64,000 nucleotides of DNA from Rhodococcus sp. W8901 (GTDB lineage Bacteria; Actinomycetota; Actinomycetes; Mycobacteriales; Mycobacteriaceae), in the NCBI RefSeq assembly GCF_013348805.1, contig NZ_CP054690.1, positions 2,046,001 to 2,110,000 of the forward strand, read 5' to 3'. Shown here in pieces: positions 15,676 to 24,185 of this stretch (positions within the stretch are counted from its first letter, which is position 1; the number at the start of each line of letters is the position of its first letter). The translations under genes were made by a program, and so were the position numbers. The notes under the pieces were generated by a model. It had not been told where the DNA came from. It was given only the letters and a program-made list of their open reading frames with translations, and made no database searches.

Positions 15676-16430
15676 GTATCTCGCTCCGTTTCCAGTCCGG
15701 AAAGGTCCACGACCTCACCACGATTGACGCTCTGCCAGTCCCGGCCCCGCAGGTACGGGGCCAGTGCCTCACCGATGGCCGCCGCGTCCGCCGGCCCCTT
15801 CACGCGCTGAAGCTCGTAGACGCGGGGGAACTCGAGCATCTCGGTCACCATGTTCCACAGTCGCACGGCGGCCTCGCCCTCGGGCGGATCGACCAGGACG
15901 GGCCCGAACAGCGGGGTGCCCAGCACGAACAGCGTCGGGACGCCGAACCCGCCCGCCGCGACCACCCGGTCGTGGTCGGCCCGGACGTCGTCGTGCGTGG
16001 TCGGGTCGGCCAGCGCGGCGTCGAGCAGGCCGGGGTCGAGTCCGAGTCTGACGAGCAGATCCCGTGCGACATCCGGGTCGTGCGGTTTTCCGCCGTCGAT
16101 GTGCAGCAGGTGGCCGGTCGCGGCGTACCAGCGGTCCAGCAGATCCATGCTCTCGCGCCGCAGCAGCGCACCGATCCGCATGAGCGACCACCCGTAGGCC
16201 CAGTCCCGCTCCCATGGATGCAACTGCTGCTGCTGCTGATCGTCGCGGCGGTTGATCTCCTCGAGACTGAAGAAGCGCCAGTCGACGTCGATGCCGGTCT
16301 CGGCCCGCACGTGCCGGATCCAGCGCGAGGCGTGGAACGCGAACGGGCACATCGGGTCGAAGTGGAAGTCCACCGACGTGATCGCCTCGTCGCCGGCGGG
16401 CGCGGCAGCATCGGATGTGTCGGTGGTCAC
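15672..16430 (-). CDS. DsbA-fold oxidoreductase, Rv2466c-like (mycothiol-dependent nitroreductase family), single-Cys motif
   Basis: A 252-residue thioredoxin-fold protein with an alpha-helical insertion, from a GTG start. The region [18 protein letters not shown] aligns with the FWFDPLCPWCW active site of M. tuberculosis Rv2466c, but the second Cys is Ala (CPFA in place of CPWC). Other family blocks are present: [17 protein letters not shown] with its cis-Pro, and [14 protein letters not shown] near the end. Rv2466c reduces substrates with mycothiol, needing the first Cys as the mixed-disulfide site. This protein could work by a monothiol mechanism or be a glutathione-transferase kappa-like relative. 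It is coupled to the MDMPI-type gene downstream, giving a mycothiol-related pair. Confidence 0.75.
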   Translation of the reverse strand: MTTDTSDAAAPAGDEAITSVDFHFDPMCPFAFHASRWIRHVRAETGIDVDWRFFSLEEINRRDDQQQQQLHPWERDWAYGWSLMRIGALLRRESMDLLDRWYAATGHLLHIDGGKPHDPDVARDLLVRLGLDPGLLDAALADPTTHDDVRADHDRVVAAGGFGVPTLFVLGTPLFGPVLVDPPEGEAAVRLWNMVTEMLEFPRVYELQRVKGPADAAAIGEALAPYLRGRDWQSVNRGEVVDLSGLETERDT

Positions 16431-16599
16431 TCTGTCACTCTATGACCGATCGGCCTCCGGTGCGACGCCATGACACACCGAAACAGCGCACCCGGTCGGG
16501 ATCCGGCGATTCGGGCGAAACCCGCCACGGAACGGCGCGCGGTGGTGGACGATCGGGCCAGACCGAAGCGCGAGAAGATCGTTCACACGAGGAGCTGCC

Positions 16600-18147
16600 G
16601 TGTTCCCGGGAAACTTCGTAGCGACCACCCCTGACAAGCCCGCGATCATCCGGCCCGCCACCGGTGAGCAGCTCACGTATCGGCAGCTCGACGAACGGTC
16701 CCTGCGCCTGGCCCGGTACCTGCGGAAGGTGGGGATGCGGCCGGGCGACCACCTCGCGATGGTCGCGGGCAACGACCTGCGGATGCTCGAGGTGTACTGG
16801 GCCGCGCTGCGATCCGGTCTCTACATCACGGCGGTCAACTGGCACCTCACCGCGGCCGAGACCGCGTACGTGGTCGACGACTGCGGGGCATCGGTTCTGG
16901 TCGTGTCCGCCGACGCGGCCGCGGCGCTCCCGGACGACCCGGCCGATCTTCCCCGGGTCCGCCGCCGTCTCGTCTTCGGTGGCGCGCTCGCCGGCTACGA
17001 CGACTACGAGCAGGTGCTCGCGGCGCAGACCGTCGAACCGCTCGAATCGCAGCCGCGCGGCCAGGACATGCTGTACTCGTCGGGCACCACCGGCCGCCCC
17101 AAGGGCATCAAGCCCAAACTGCCCATCGGTGAGGTCCACGAGACGACGGACCCGTACACCGCGGTGTTCGCGCCCATGTACGGATTCGATTCCGACACCG
17201 TCTATCTGTGCCCCGCACCGCTGTATCACGCAGCGCCGCTGCGTTTCTGCGGAACCATCAACTCCGTCGGCGGCACCGTGATCGTGATGGACCGGTTCGA
17301 GCCCGCCGAGGCGCTGGACCTGATCCAGACGTACAAGGTCACGCACAGTCAGTGGGTGCCGACCATGTTCGTTCGAATGCTGAAGCTGCCCAAGGAAGTT
17401 CGGGACAGCTACGACGTCTCCAGTCTGCAGGTCGCCGTCCATGCCGCGGCGCCGTGCCCGCCGGACGTCAAGCGGGCGATGATCGAGTGGTGGGGGCCGG
17501 TGATCCAGGAGTACTACGCGTCCACCGAGGGCTCCGGGGTCACCTTCATCGACAGTGCGCAGGCGCTCGCGCACCCGGGCTCGGTCGGCCGGGACGGCGT
17601 GCTCGGGATCGTGCACATCTGCGACGAGGACGGGCGCGAGCTGCCGGTGGGGGAGATCGGCACCGTCTACTGGGAGCGCGACGAGCTGCCGTTCGAGTAC
17701 CACAACGATCCGGCCAAGACGGCGTCGGCGCAGCACCCGGACCATCCGACCTGGACGACGAGCGGCGACATCGGCTACCTCGACGACGAGCGATTCCTCT
17801 ATCTCACCGACCGGGCCGCCTTCACGATCATCTCCGGTGGCGTCAACATCTATCCGCAGGAGTCCGAGAACGTGCTGACCCTGCACCCCAAGGTGTACGA
17901 CGTCGCGGTGATCGGGGTGCCCGACGAGGAGATGGGGGAGCAGGTCAAGGCCGTTGTCCAGCTGGCGGACGGTGTGACGAAGAGCGCCGACCTCGCGCGC
18001 GAGTTGCTCGACTACGTCCGCGACCGCGTCGCCCACTACAAGGCTCCGCGCTCGGTCGACTTCGCGGACGACCTACCGCGCACGCCGACCGGCAAGCTCG
18101 TCAAGCATCAACTCCGGGCCCGCTACGTGACGTCCCTGAGGAACTGA
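16600..18147 (+). CDS. Acyl-CoA synthetase (AMP-forming, FadD-type)
   Basis: A 515-residue ANL-superfamily ligase activating a carboxylic acid through an acyl-adenylate. P-loop-like motif YSSGTTGRPKG near residue 165; A5 motif YYASTEG; A7 motif TSGDIGYLDDERFLYLTDR; hinge and A10 Lys in PRTPTGKLVKHQLR. All catalytic residues are present. The GTG start follows a ggag SD by about 6 bases. Substrate cannot be read from sequence; the short N-terminus and PLYHAAPLRF block resemble medium- or long-chain and steroid-acid FadDs. Its 3' end overlaps the convergent DUF488 gene by 25 bases. Confidence 0.88.
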   Translation: MFPGNFVATTPDKPAIIRPATGEQLTYRQLDERSLRLARYLRKVGMRPGDHLAMVAGNDLRMLEVYWAALRSGLYITAVNWHLTAAETAYVVDDCGASVLVVSADAAAALPDDPADLPRVRRRLVFGGALAGYDDYEQVLAAQTVEPLESQPRGQDMLYSSGTTGRPKGIKPKLPIGEVHETTDPYTAVFAPMYGFDSDTVYLCPAPLYHAAPLRFCGTINSVGGTVIVMDRFEPAEALDLIQTYKVTHSQWVPTMFVRMLKLPKEVRDSYDVSSLQVAVHAAAPCPPDVKRAMIEWWGPVIQEYYASTEGSGVTFIDSAQALAHPGSVGRDGVLGIVHICDEDGRELPVGEIGTVYWERDELPFEYHNDPAKTASAQHPDHPTWTTSGDIGYLDDERFLYLTDRAAFTIISGGVNIYPQESENVLTLHPKVYDVAVIGVPDEEMGEQVKAVVQLADGVTKSADLARELLDYVRDRVAHYKAPRSVDFADDLPRTPTGKLVKHQLRARYVTSLRN

Positions 18148-18488
18148 CGCAGGACCGCGGCGTGGCTGTGCTCGACGTCCTTGGTGGCGGTCAGGAGGAC
18201 GAGTGGACGATCGTGCGCGAGCTCGAGGACGCGCTCCACGGCGCTGCGGCCGTCGGGCGACTCGAGCTCGGCGAGATAACGGGACCGAAACTCGCCGAAC
18301 TCGGCGACGTCGTGGCTGTACCACCGGCGCAGCTCGGTGGACGGGGCCAGCTCCTTGGCCCAGTCGTCGTAATAGAAGGAATCCTTGCGCAGCCCCCGCG
18401 GCCAGAGCCGGTCGACGAAGACACGGAAGCCCGCTTCGGCACCCGGATGGTCGTACACGCGTTCGATCTCCACCGTCTTGACGGGCAT
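18123..18488 (-). CDS. DUF488 (YeaO-like) family protein
   Basis: A 121-residue cytoplasmic protein starting MPVKTVEIERVYD after a ggaggtgag SD. The block FRVFVDRLWPRGLRKD and the following FYYDDWAKELAPSTELRRWYSHD are the signature of DUF488/YeaO. The biochemical role is not established. It runs convergent to the acyl-CoA synthetase and divergent from the pnt operon. Confidence 0.85.
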   Translation of the reverse strand: MPVKTVEIERVYDHPGAEAGFRVFVDRLWPRGLRKDSFYYDDWAKELAPSTELRRWYSHDVAEFGEFRSRYLAELESPDGRSAVERVLELAHDRPLVLLTATKDVEHSHAAVLRQFLRDVT

Positions 18489-18543
18489 CTCTCACCTCCG
18501 TGTCTTGGGCCTATTTCGGCACCAAGTTACGTCCATGTGAATT

Positions 18544-18559
18544 AGTGAGCTGTATCACA
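18544..18559. promoter_or_regulatory. CRP/GlxR-type operator upstream of pntAA
   Basis: agtga-gctgta-tcaca matches the CRP/GlxR consensus TGTGA-N6-TCACA at nine of ten fixed positions. It sits in the 269-base region between the divergent DUF488 and pnt genes, about 200 bases before the pntAA start and 56 bases before the DUF488 start. This links the redox operon to cAMP-dependent control (inference). Confidence 0.55.
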
Positions 18560-18757
18560 AAATATGTTCCTTACAGTGGTATACCTCTGTTCGGACTCGA
18601 TTCAGACAACACTGACGACTTGCGTGTGTTCCCTTGCTCACGGTAGTTCTGCTTACCATCGTGGACCACTTGCATCGATCGGGTCATCGTCCGTCGATCG
18701 CTCGAGAGTTGCCGCCCGTCGTGGCGTGCACACCATCTAACGCAGGAAGTCGAAACA

Positions 18758-19873
18758 TTGGATACATCGAAGAGCGCGGCACAGGTGCGCCCGTCGGTCG
18801 GTGTCGTTCGGGAGACGAACGACGACGAGCGGCGGGTGGCGCTGGTGCCGAAGGTTGTGGCGTCGTTGTCCGCCAAGGGCGTCGACGTCGTCGTCGAGTC
18901 CGGGGCCGGCCTGGCCGCCCTGATTCCGGACGAGCTGTACGTCGAGGCGGGTGCCACCATTGGTGACGCGTGGTCCGCGGACATCGTGGCGAAGGTAGCC
19001 GCGCCGTCGACCGACGAGATCGCCAAGCTGCGCTCGGGCTCGACGCTGATCGGCTTCCTGGCGCCCCGCAACGCGGACAACCGGATCGCGGATCTGAAGG
19101 CGGCCGGCGTGCAGGCCTTCGCGGTCGAGGCCATTCCGCGTATCTCGCGTGCCCAGGTGATGGATGCGTTGTCGTCGCAGGCGAACGTGGCCGGTTACAA
19201 GGCGGTGCTGGTGGCGGCGTCCGAGTCGACGCGGTACTTCCCGATGCTGACCACCGCCGCGGGCACCGTGAAGCCGGCGACGGTGCTGGTGCTCGGTGTC
19301 GGTGTCGCCGGTCTGCAGGCGCTGGCGACGGCGAAGCGTCTCGGCGGCCGCACCACCGGCTACGACGTGCGCCCCGAGGTCGCCGATCAGGTCCGTTCCG
19401 TCGGTGCGCAGTGGCTCGACCTGGGTATCGACGCCGCCGGTGAGGGCGGCTACGCCCGTCAGCTCACCGAGGCCGAGCAGGCCCAGCAGCAGCAGGCGCT
19501 CGAGGACGCGATCAAGGGCTTCGACGTGGTCATCACGACCGCGCTGGTGCCGGGTCGTCCGGCGCCGCGTCTGGTGACGGCCGCAGCGGTGCAGGGCATG
19601 AAGCCCGGCTCGGTGATCGTGGACCTGGCCGGTGAGACCGGCGGCAACTGCGAGATCACCGAGCCCGGTCAGACCGTGGTCAAGCACGGTGTGACGATCT
19701 GCTCGCCGTTGAATCTGCCGGCGACGATGCCCGAGCACGCCTCCGAGTTGTATTCGAAGAACCTGCAGGCGGTCATCGAGTTGATGCTCGACGAGAACGG
19801 CGGTTTCGCGCCGGACTTCGACGACGAGATCCTCGCCGCCGCCTGCGTCACCCGTGAGGAGGCGAACGCCTGA
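18758..19873 (+). CDS. pntAA: NAD(P) transhydrogenase subunit alpha, NAD-binding part
   Basis: A 371-residue dI component of the proton-translocating transhydrogenase (NADH + NADP+ to NAD+ + NADPH). The TTG start is set by aggaag 9 bases upstream. N-terminal block GVVRETNDDERRVALVPK, the conserved RISRAQVMDALSSQANVAGYKAV region split between residues 120 and 150, and the Rossmann motif VLVLGVGVAGLQALATAKRLG near residue 175. It ends with the LMLDENGGFAPDFDDE type tail and, unlike E. coli PntA, has no membrane part, which is encoded separately by pntAB. Cytoplasmic face of the complex. Confidence 0.95.
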   Translation: MDTSKSAAQVRPSVGVVRETNDDERRVALVPKVVASLSAKGVDVVVESGAGLAALIPDELYVEAGATIGDAWSADIVAKVAAPSTDEIAKLRSGSTLIGFLAPRNADNRIADLKAAGVQAFAVEAIPRISRAQVMDALSSQANVAGYKAVLVAASESTRYFPMLTTAAGTVKPATVLVLGVGVAGLQALATAKRLGGRTTGYDVRPEVADQVRSVGAQWLDLGIDAAGEGGYARQLTEAEQAQQQQALEDAIKGFDVVITTALVPGRPAPRLVTAAAVQGMKPGSVIVDLAGETGGNCEITEPGQTVVKHGVTICSPLNLPATMPEHASELYSKNLQAVIELMLDENGGFAPDFDDEILAAACVTREEANA

Positions 19874-20205
19874 TGTACAACGAACTGCTCGCGAACATCG
19901 CGATCCTGGTCCTGGCCGGGTTCGTCGGCTTCGCCGTCATCTCCAAGGTGCCGAACACGCTGCACACGCCGCTGATGTCGGGCACCAACGCCATCCACGG
20001 CATCGTCGTGCTCGGTGCGCTGGTCGTGCTCGGTCATCTGCCCGGTGACGCGCCCTGGAGCATCAAGATCATTCTGTTCGTCGCGTTGGTGTTCGGCACC
20101 TTGAACGTGGTCGGTGGTTTCGTGGTCACCGACCGCATGCTCGCGATGTTCAAGCCCAAGAAGGACGCCCTGAAGGCGGCTGCGAAGAAGGGGGCTGACG
20201 CCTGA
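19873..20205 (+). CDS. pntAB: NAD(P) transhydrogenase subunit alpha part 2, membrane part
   Basis: A 110-residue integral membrane protein with three hydrophobic segments (about residues 7-24, 38-57 and 62-85) and a Lys-rich cytoplasmic tail. SGTNAIHGIVVLGAL carries the conserved His of dII-alpha. The ATG shares one base with the pntAA stop and its own stop overlaps the pntB ATG, so the three subunits are tightly coupled. Size and split organisation match three-gene Pnt systems. Confidence 0.93.
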   Translation: MYNELLANIAILVLAGFVGFAVISKVPNTLHTPLMSGTNAIHGIVVLGALVVLGHLPGDAPWSIKIILFVALVFGTLNVVGGFVVTDRMLAMFKPKKDALKAAAKKGADA

Positions 20206-21629
20206 TGGGCTACCTCGTCACGATCCTGTACATCGTCGCGTTCGCGATGTTCATCTACGGTCTGTCGGGCCTGACCGGCCCGAAGACCGCGGTGCGCGGC
20301 AACTACATCGCTGCGGTCGGCATGCTCGTCGCCGTCGTCGCGGTCCTGATCGATATCCGCGACACCGACAACTGGGGTCTGATCATCGGCGGCCTGGCTG
20401 TCGGCATCATCCTCGGTGTCCCGCCCGCGCTGCGCACCAAGATGACCGCGATGCCGCAGCTGGTCGCCCTGTTCAACGGCGTCGGCGGTGGCACCGTCGC
20501 GCTCATCGCGTGGGCCGAGTTCCTCAACTCCGACGGCTTCACCGCGGTCGAGGCGGTGCCCTCGGCGCCGTTCATCGTCGGCTCGCTGTTCGCCGCGATC
20601 ATCGGCTCGGTCTCGTTCTGGGGCTCGCTGGTGGCGTTCTCCAAGCTGCAGGAACTGCTCAACAAGAATCTCGAGAAGAAGGTAGTCGCCTCGGCGAAGC
20701 TGTTCCAGCTGGCGAACATCGTCCTCGCGCTGGTCTCGCTCGGCCTCGCGATCTACATCGGCCTGGGCGCCGACGGCGACCCGCAGTCGCCGTGGCTGAT
20801 CGTCGGCCTGCTCGTCGCCGCCGGTGTCATGGGCCTGTTCGTGGTGCTGCCGATCGGCGGCGCCGACATGCCCGTCGTCATCTCGCTGCTCAACGCCCTC
20901 ACCGGTCTGTCCGCTGCGGCCGCGGGTCTGGCGCTGAACAACCAGGCGATGATCGTGGCCGGCATGATCGTCGGCGCGTCGGGATCGATCCTGACCAACC
21001 TGATGGCCAAGGCGATGAACCGGTCCATCCCGGCGATCATCTTCGGCTCCTTCGGTGGCGGGGACGCCGGCGGCGCCGCCGGTGCCGCGTCGGGTGGCAC
21101 CGTGAAGGCGACCTCCGCCTCGGATGCGGCGATCCAGATGGCATACGCCAACCAGGTCATCGTCGTGCCCGGCTACGGTCTCGCGGTGGCGCAGGCCCAG
21201 CACGCGGTCAAGGAGATGGCCGCGCTGCTCGAGGACAAGGGCGTCGAGGTCAAGTACGCGATCCACCCGGTCGCCGGCCGCATGCCCGGACACATGAACG
21301 TGCTGCTCGCCGAGGCCGACGTCGCGTACGACGCGATGAAGGAAATGGACGACATCAACGGCGAGTTCTCCCGCACCGACGTCACCGTCGTCATCGGCGC
21401 CAACGACGTCACCAACCCCGCCGCCCGCGAGGACTCGTCCAGCCCGATCTACGGGATGCCGATCCTCAACGTCGACCAGTCCAAGTCCGTCATCGTCCTC
21501 AAGCGGTCCATGAGCTCGGGCTACGCCGGTATCGACAACCCGCTGTTCACCGCCGACCAGACCTCCATGCTGTTCGGCGACGCGAAGAAGATGGTCTCCG
21601 AGGTCACCGAGGAGCTCAAGGCCCTGTAG
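20205..21629 (+). CDS. pntB: NAD(P) transhydrogenase subunit beta
   Basis: A 474-residue subunit with eight or nine membrane helices (residues 1-265) and a C-terminal NADPH-binding dIII domain. In dIII the block VIVVPGYGLAVAQAQHAV and KYAIHPVAGRMPGHMNVLL are the NADP-binding signatures, followed by VVIGANDVTNPAAR and KRSMSSGYAGIDNPLF. The complex uses the proton gradient to make NADPH, needed for mycothiol reduction and lipid synthesis. Full length. A strong terminator follows. Confidence 0.95.
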   Translation: MGYLVTILYIVAFAMFIYGLSGLTGPKTAVRGNYIAAVGMLVAVVAVLIDIRDTDNWGLIIGGLAVGIILGVPPALRTKMTAMPQLVALFNGVGGGTVALIAWAEFLNSDGFTAVEAVPSAPFIVGSLFAAIIGSVSFWGSLVAFSKLQELLNKNLEKKVVASAKLFQLANIVLALVSLGLAIYIGLGADGDPQSPWLIVGLLVAAGVMGLFVVLPIGGADMPVVISLLNALTGLSAAAAGLALNNQAMIVAGMIVGASGSILTNLMAKAMNRSIPAIIFGSFGGGDAGGAAGAASGGTVKATSASDAAIQMAYANQVIVVPGYGLAVAQAQHAVKEMAALLEDKGVEVKYAIHPVAGRMPGHMNVLLAEADVAYDAMKEMDDINGEFSRTDVTVVIGANDVTNPAAREDSSSPIYGMPILNVDQSKSVIVLKRSMSSGYAGIDNPLFTADQTSMLFGDAKKMVSEVTEELKAL

Positions 21630-21689
21630 CCGCTTCGGGAATCACGGAAGACGGCAGCTGCCGGGTGACTCCCCCTCCGCTCGACAGTC

Positions 21690-21732
21690 GAAGGGTCCCT
21701 TCACACGCTCCCCGCGTGTGAAGGGACCCTTC
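21690..21732. terminator. Bidirectional terminator between pntB and the MFS gene
   Basis: A perfect 19-bp stem (21690-21708 with 21714-21732) around a 5-base loop, placed between two convergent genes. Confidence 0.85.
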
Positions 21733-21765
21733 CGCCGTTCCGGGAGACCGAGTTTCGGGTGACTT

Positions 21766-22953
21766 TCACACCTGCAGAGCCCGGCTCGTGGGGCGCCGGA
21801 CGACACCCGCGAAGCACGCCGCCACCAGCACGCAGGCCAGCGGCACCACCATCGCGACGGTGAGCGGCACCAGCTGGGTGACCCAGCCGATGGTCGCGGG
21901 CCCGGCGAGGAAACCGATGTAGCCCATCCCCACGACGCGCGACATGTTCGCGCCCGCCGCGCCGGTCCCGAGATTGCCCGCGGTCGTGAAGATCTGCGGC
22001 ACGCACCCGGACAGTCCCAGGCCGAACAGCGCCCACCCGAGCAGCGTCGTCGGCAGCCACGGCGAGACGACCACCAGCGCCATGCCGGCCGCCGCGATCA
22101 GCGTGCCGTACCGGACGATCGCGACGGGACCGAGCGCCGCGCTGACCCGGTCGGCGGTGAAGCGGCCCACCGTCATCGTCAGCGAGAACCCTCCGAACGC
22201 GAGCGCGGCGACGGCGGCGGTCGTGTCGAGATGCTCCTTGACCTGCAGCGTGCTCCAGTCGTTCGCGACCCCCTCCGCGAGCATCAGCACGAACGCGACC
22301 GCGCCGAGCGCGACCACCCGGGCCGAGTACCGGCCCCGTGGCCGGGTCTCGTGATGCTCGGGCTGCGGATGCGCGGACGGCGGCAGCAGACTTCTCGTGC
22401 AGACCGCGATCCCCACGAGTCCGGCGGCCGCCGACCCGCCCAGCGCGACGAGCGGCGACCAACCCGCGGCCAACGTCGCCGCCCCCACGAGCGAGCCGGC
22501 GACGCCGCCGATCGAGAACATGCCGTGGAACGCCGACATGATCGGCCGCCGGTACGCCTGCTCGACGTAGACGGCCTGCGAGTTCATCGCGACGTCCAGG
22601 GCGCCGTTGCCGAACCCGAACACCGTCAGCGCGATGCCCAGCTGCCATGCGTTGCCGGCCAGGCCGGGGCCGATCACGGCGACCGAGAGCAGGGTGCCGC
22701 TGAGCGCCACCAGCCGTCGGCTGCCGAACCGGTCCGACAGCGGACCCGACAGCTGCATGCCCGCGATCGCGCCCGCCGCGAGGAGCAGCAGCAGCGACCC
22801 CAGCGTCGAATGGGAGATGTCGGTGCGCGCCTCGATCGCCGGGATGTGGACCACCCACATCGCGAGCAGGAAGCCGTTGATCCCGAACACCCCGAAGATC
22901 GCGGCACGCGCCGATCGCAGGTGGAGCGGCCGGTCCGTCTGCTGGGCGTTCAC
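21766..22953 (-). CDS. MFS transporter
   Basis: A 395-residue permease with 12 predicted membrane helices, from a GTG start. The MFS loop 2-3 motif is GPLSDRFGSRRLV and loop 8-9 has a related FTADRVSAALG block. The pattern (FGINGFLLAMWVVHIPAIE, NSQAVYVEQAYRRPIMSAFHG) is that of the sugar/fucose-permease-like and YbjJ-type exporters. Substrate is unknown. It is a single gene, terminated by the shared hairpin at its 3' side and separated by 43 bases from the E2 gene. Confidence 0.85.
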   Translation of the reverse strand: MNAQQTDRPLHLRSARAAIFGVFGINGFLLAMWVVHIPAIEARTDISHSTLGSLLLLLAAGAIAGMQLSGPLSDRFGSRRLVALSGTLLSVAVIGPGLAGNAWQLGIALTVFGFGNGALDVAMNSQAVYVEQAYRRPIMSAFHGMFSIGGVAGSLVGAATLAAGWSPLVALGGSAAAGLVGIAVCTRSLLPPSAHPQPEHHETRPRGRYSARVVALGAVAFVLMLAEGVANDWSTLQVKEHLDTTAAVAALAFGGFSLTMTVGRFTADRVSAALGPVAIVRYGTLIAAAGMALVVVSPWLPTTLLGWALFGLGLSGCVPQIFTTAGNLGTGAAGANMSRVVGMGYIGFLAGPATIGWVTQLVPLTVAMVVPLACVLVAACFAGVVRRPTSRALQV

Positions 22954-22996
22954 GTACCCCTTTGTACCGAACTCCGGTGCCGGGCGGCCGGACCGG

Positions 22997-24166
22997 TCAC
23001 AGCTGCGCGAGCAGGGTCGGTACCGGGTCGGTGAGCGCCGCCCCGAGATCGGCGAGGAACCGCGACGCCTGTTCGCCGTCGACGAGGCGGTGGTCCACCG
23101 TCAGGCTCAGTGTGGTGACCTCGCGGATCGCGAGCCGGTCCTCGTGCACCCACGGCCGACGGTTGATCGCGCCGAGGGCGAGGATCGCGGCCTCGCCCGG
23201 GTTGAGGATCGGGGTGCCCGCGTCGACGCCGTACACCCCGACGTTGGTGATCGTGATCGTCCCGCCCGACAGCTGCTCGGGTGTCGCCTTCCCGGCGCGC
23301 GCGGTGTCGGTGAGGTCGGTGAGGGCCCGGCACAGGTCGGGCAGTGTCAGGTTCTCGGCGTCCTTGATGTTGGGGACGACGAGCCCGCGTTCGGTGGCCG
23401 CCGCGATGCCGAGATTGACGTAGTGCTTGGTGACGATCTCCTGGGTGTCCTCGAGCCAGGACGAGTTCAGACCGGGATGCGACCGCAGCATCACCAGCAC
23501 CGCCTTCGCGACCAGGGCCAGCGGTGTGAGGTGCAGTCCGGTGAACCGGTCCGACGACCGGAGCTGCTCGAGCAGTCGCACCGTCTCGGTGACATCGGCG
23601 GTGAGGAACTCGGTGATCTGTGGGGCGGTGGACGCGCTGCGCACCATGGCCGACGCCGTCTCCCGCCGCACCCCGCGGATCGGGGTCCGGGTCTCCCGCG
23701 GGTCCGCCCCGTCGGTCCCGTCGGTCCCGTCGGTCCCGTCGGTCCCGGCCGGGGCCGGCCGCGCCTGGTGCCGGCGCACCGCGTCGGGGCGGGTGGCCGA
23801 ATCGCGGTGTACCGGACCGGCGCGACGGTGCCGGCGGCTCGGGGCGGGGGCGGACGGCCCGTAGCCGACCAGCACCGAATCGGCCCGGGACGTCTCCGCG
23901 GCCGGCTTCGGGGGCGTCGCGGAGTCGGTCTCCACCCGGATCAGGGACGCGCCCACTGGCACCGTGTCGCCGGGCCGGGCGAGCAGTTCGCGTACGACAC
24001 CGGCGAACGGCGACGGCAACTCCACCAGCGCCTTCGCGGTCTCGACCTCCCCGATCGCCTGGTTGAGCTCGACGGTGTCGCCGACGGCCACCGCCCACGA
24101 CACCAGCTCGGCCTCGGTCAGTCCCTCCCCGAGGTCGGGCAGCCGGAACTCCTCGATCCGCGTCAT
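22997..24166 (-). CDS. bkdC: Branched-chain 2-oxoacid dehydrogenase E2 (lipoyl acyltransferase) lacking a recognisable E3-binding domain
   Basis: A 389-residue E2. Residues 1-80 are a lipoyl domain (LPDLGEGLTEAELVSW, lipoylated Lys in VETAKALVELPS). Residues 150-389 are the acyltransferase domain: RGVRRETASAMVRSAS start, NVGVYGVDAGTPILNPGE and the catalytic DHRLVDGEQASRFL. Between them, where E2 proteins normally carry a 35-residue peripheral subunit-binding domain (PVRKLAKDLGVDL-type), there is only a Pro/Arg-rich linker and a TDG repeat encoded by a 9-bp tandem repeat. It transfers the acyl group from E1 to CoA. Start 24166 gives MTRIEEFRLPDLGEG, 19 bases after the E1beta stop. Confidence 0.88.
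   Translation of the reverse strand: MTRIEEFRLPDLGEGLTEAELVSWAVAVGDTVELNQAIGEVETAKALVELPSPFAGVVRELLARPGDTVPVGASLIRVETDSATPPKPAAETSRADSVLVGYGPSAPAPSRRHRRAGPVHRDSATRPDAVRRHQARPAPAGTDGTDGTDGTDGADPRETRTPIRGVRRETASAMVRSASTAPQITEFLTADVTETVRLLEQLRSSDRFTGLHLTPLALVAKAVLVMLRSHPGLNSSWLEDTQEIVTKHYVNLGIAAATERGLVVPNIKDAENLTLPDLCRALTDLTDTARAGKATPEQLSGGTITITNVGVYGVDAGTPILNPGEAAILALGAINRRPWVHEDRLAIREVTTLSLTVDHRLVDGEQASRFLADLGAALTDPVPTLLAQL
23711..23746. repeat. Four tandem copies of a 9-bp unit inside bkdC
   Basis: gtcggtccc repeated four times without a mismatch; on the coding strand it gives a Thr-Asp-Gly repeat in the linker. Units are multiples of three, so copy-number change keeps the frame. Confidence 0.9.
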
Positions 24167-24185
24167 GATGCGAGTGCCTCGCTGC

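Noticed and set aside
13814-15772. Minus-strand frame of 652 codons over peptidase E and the MDMPI gene
   Set aside because: It is in a different frame from both recognised genes and has no family motifs.
23711-23746. CRISPR-like repeat array
   Set aside because: Nine-base units in tandem without spacers, inside a coding linker.
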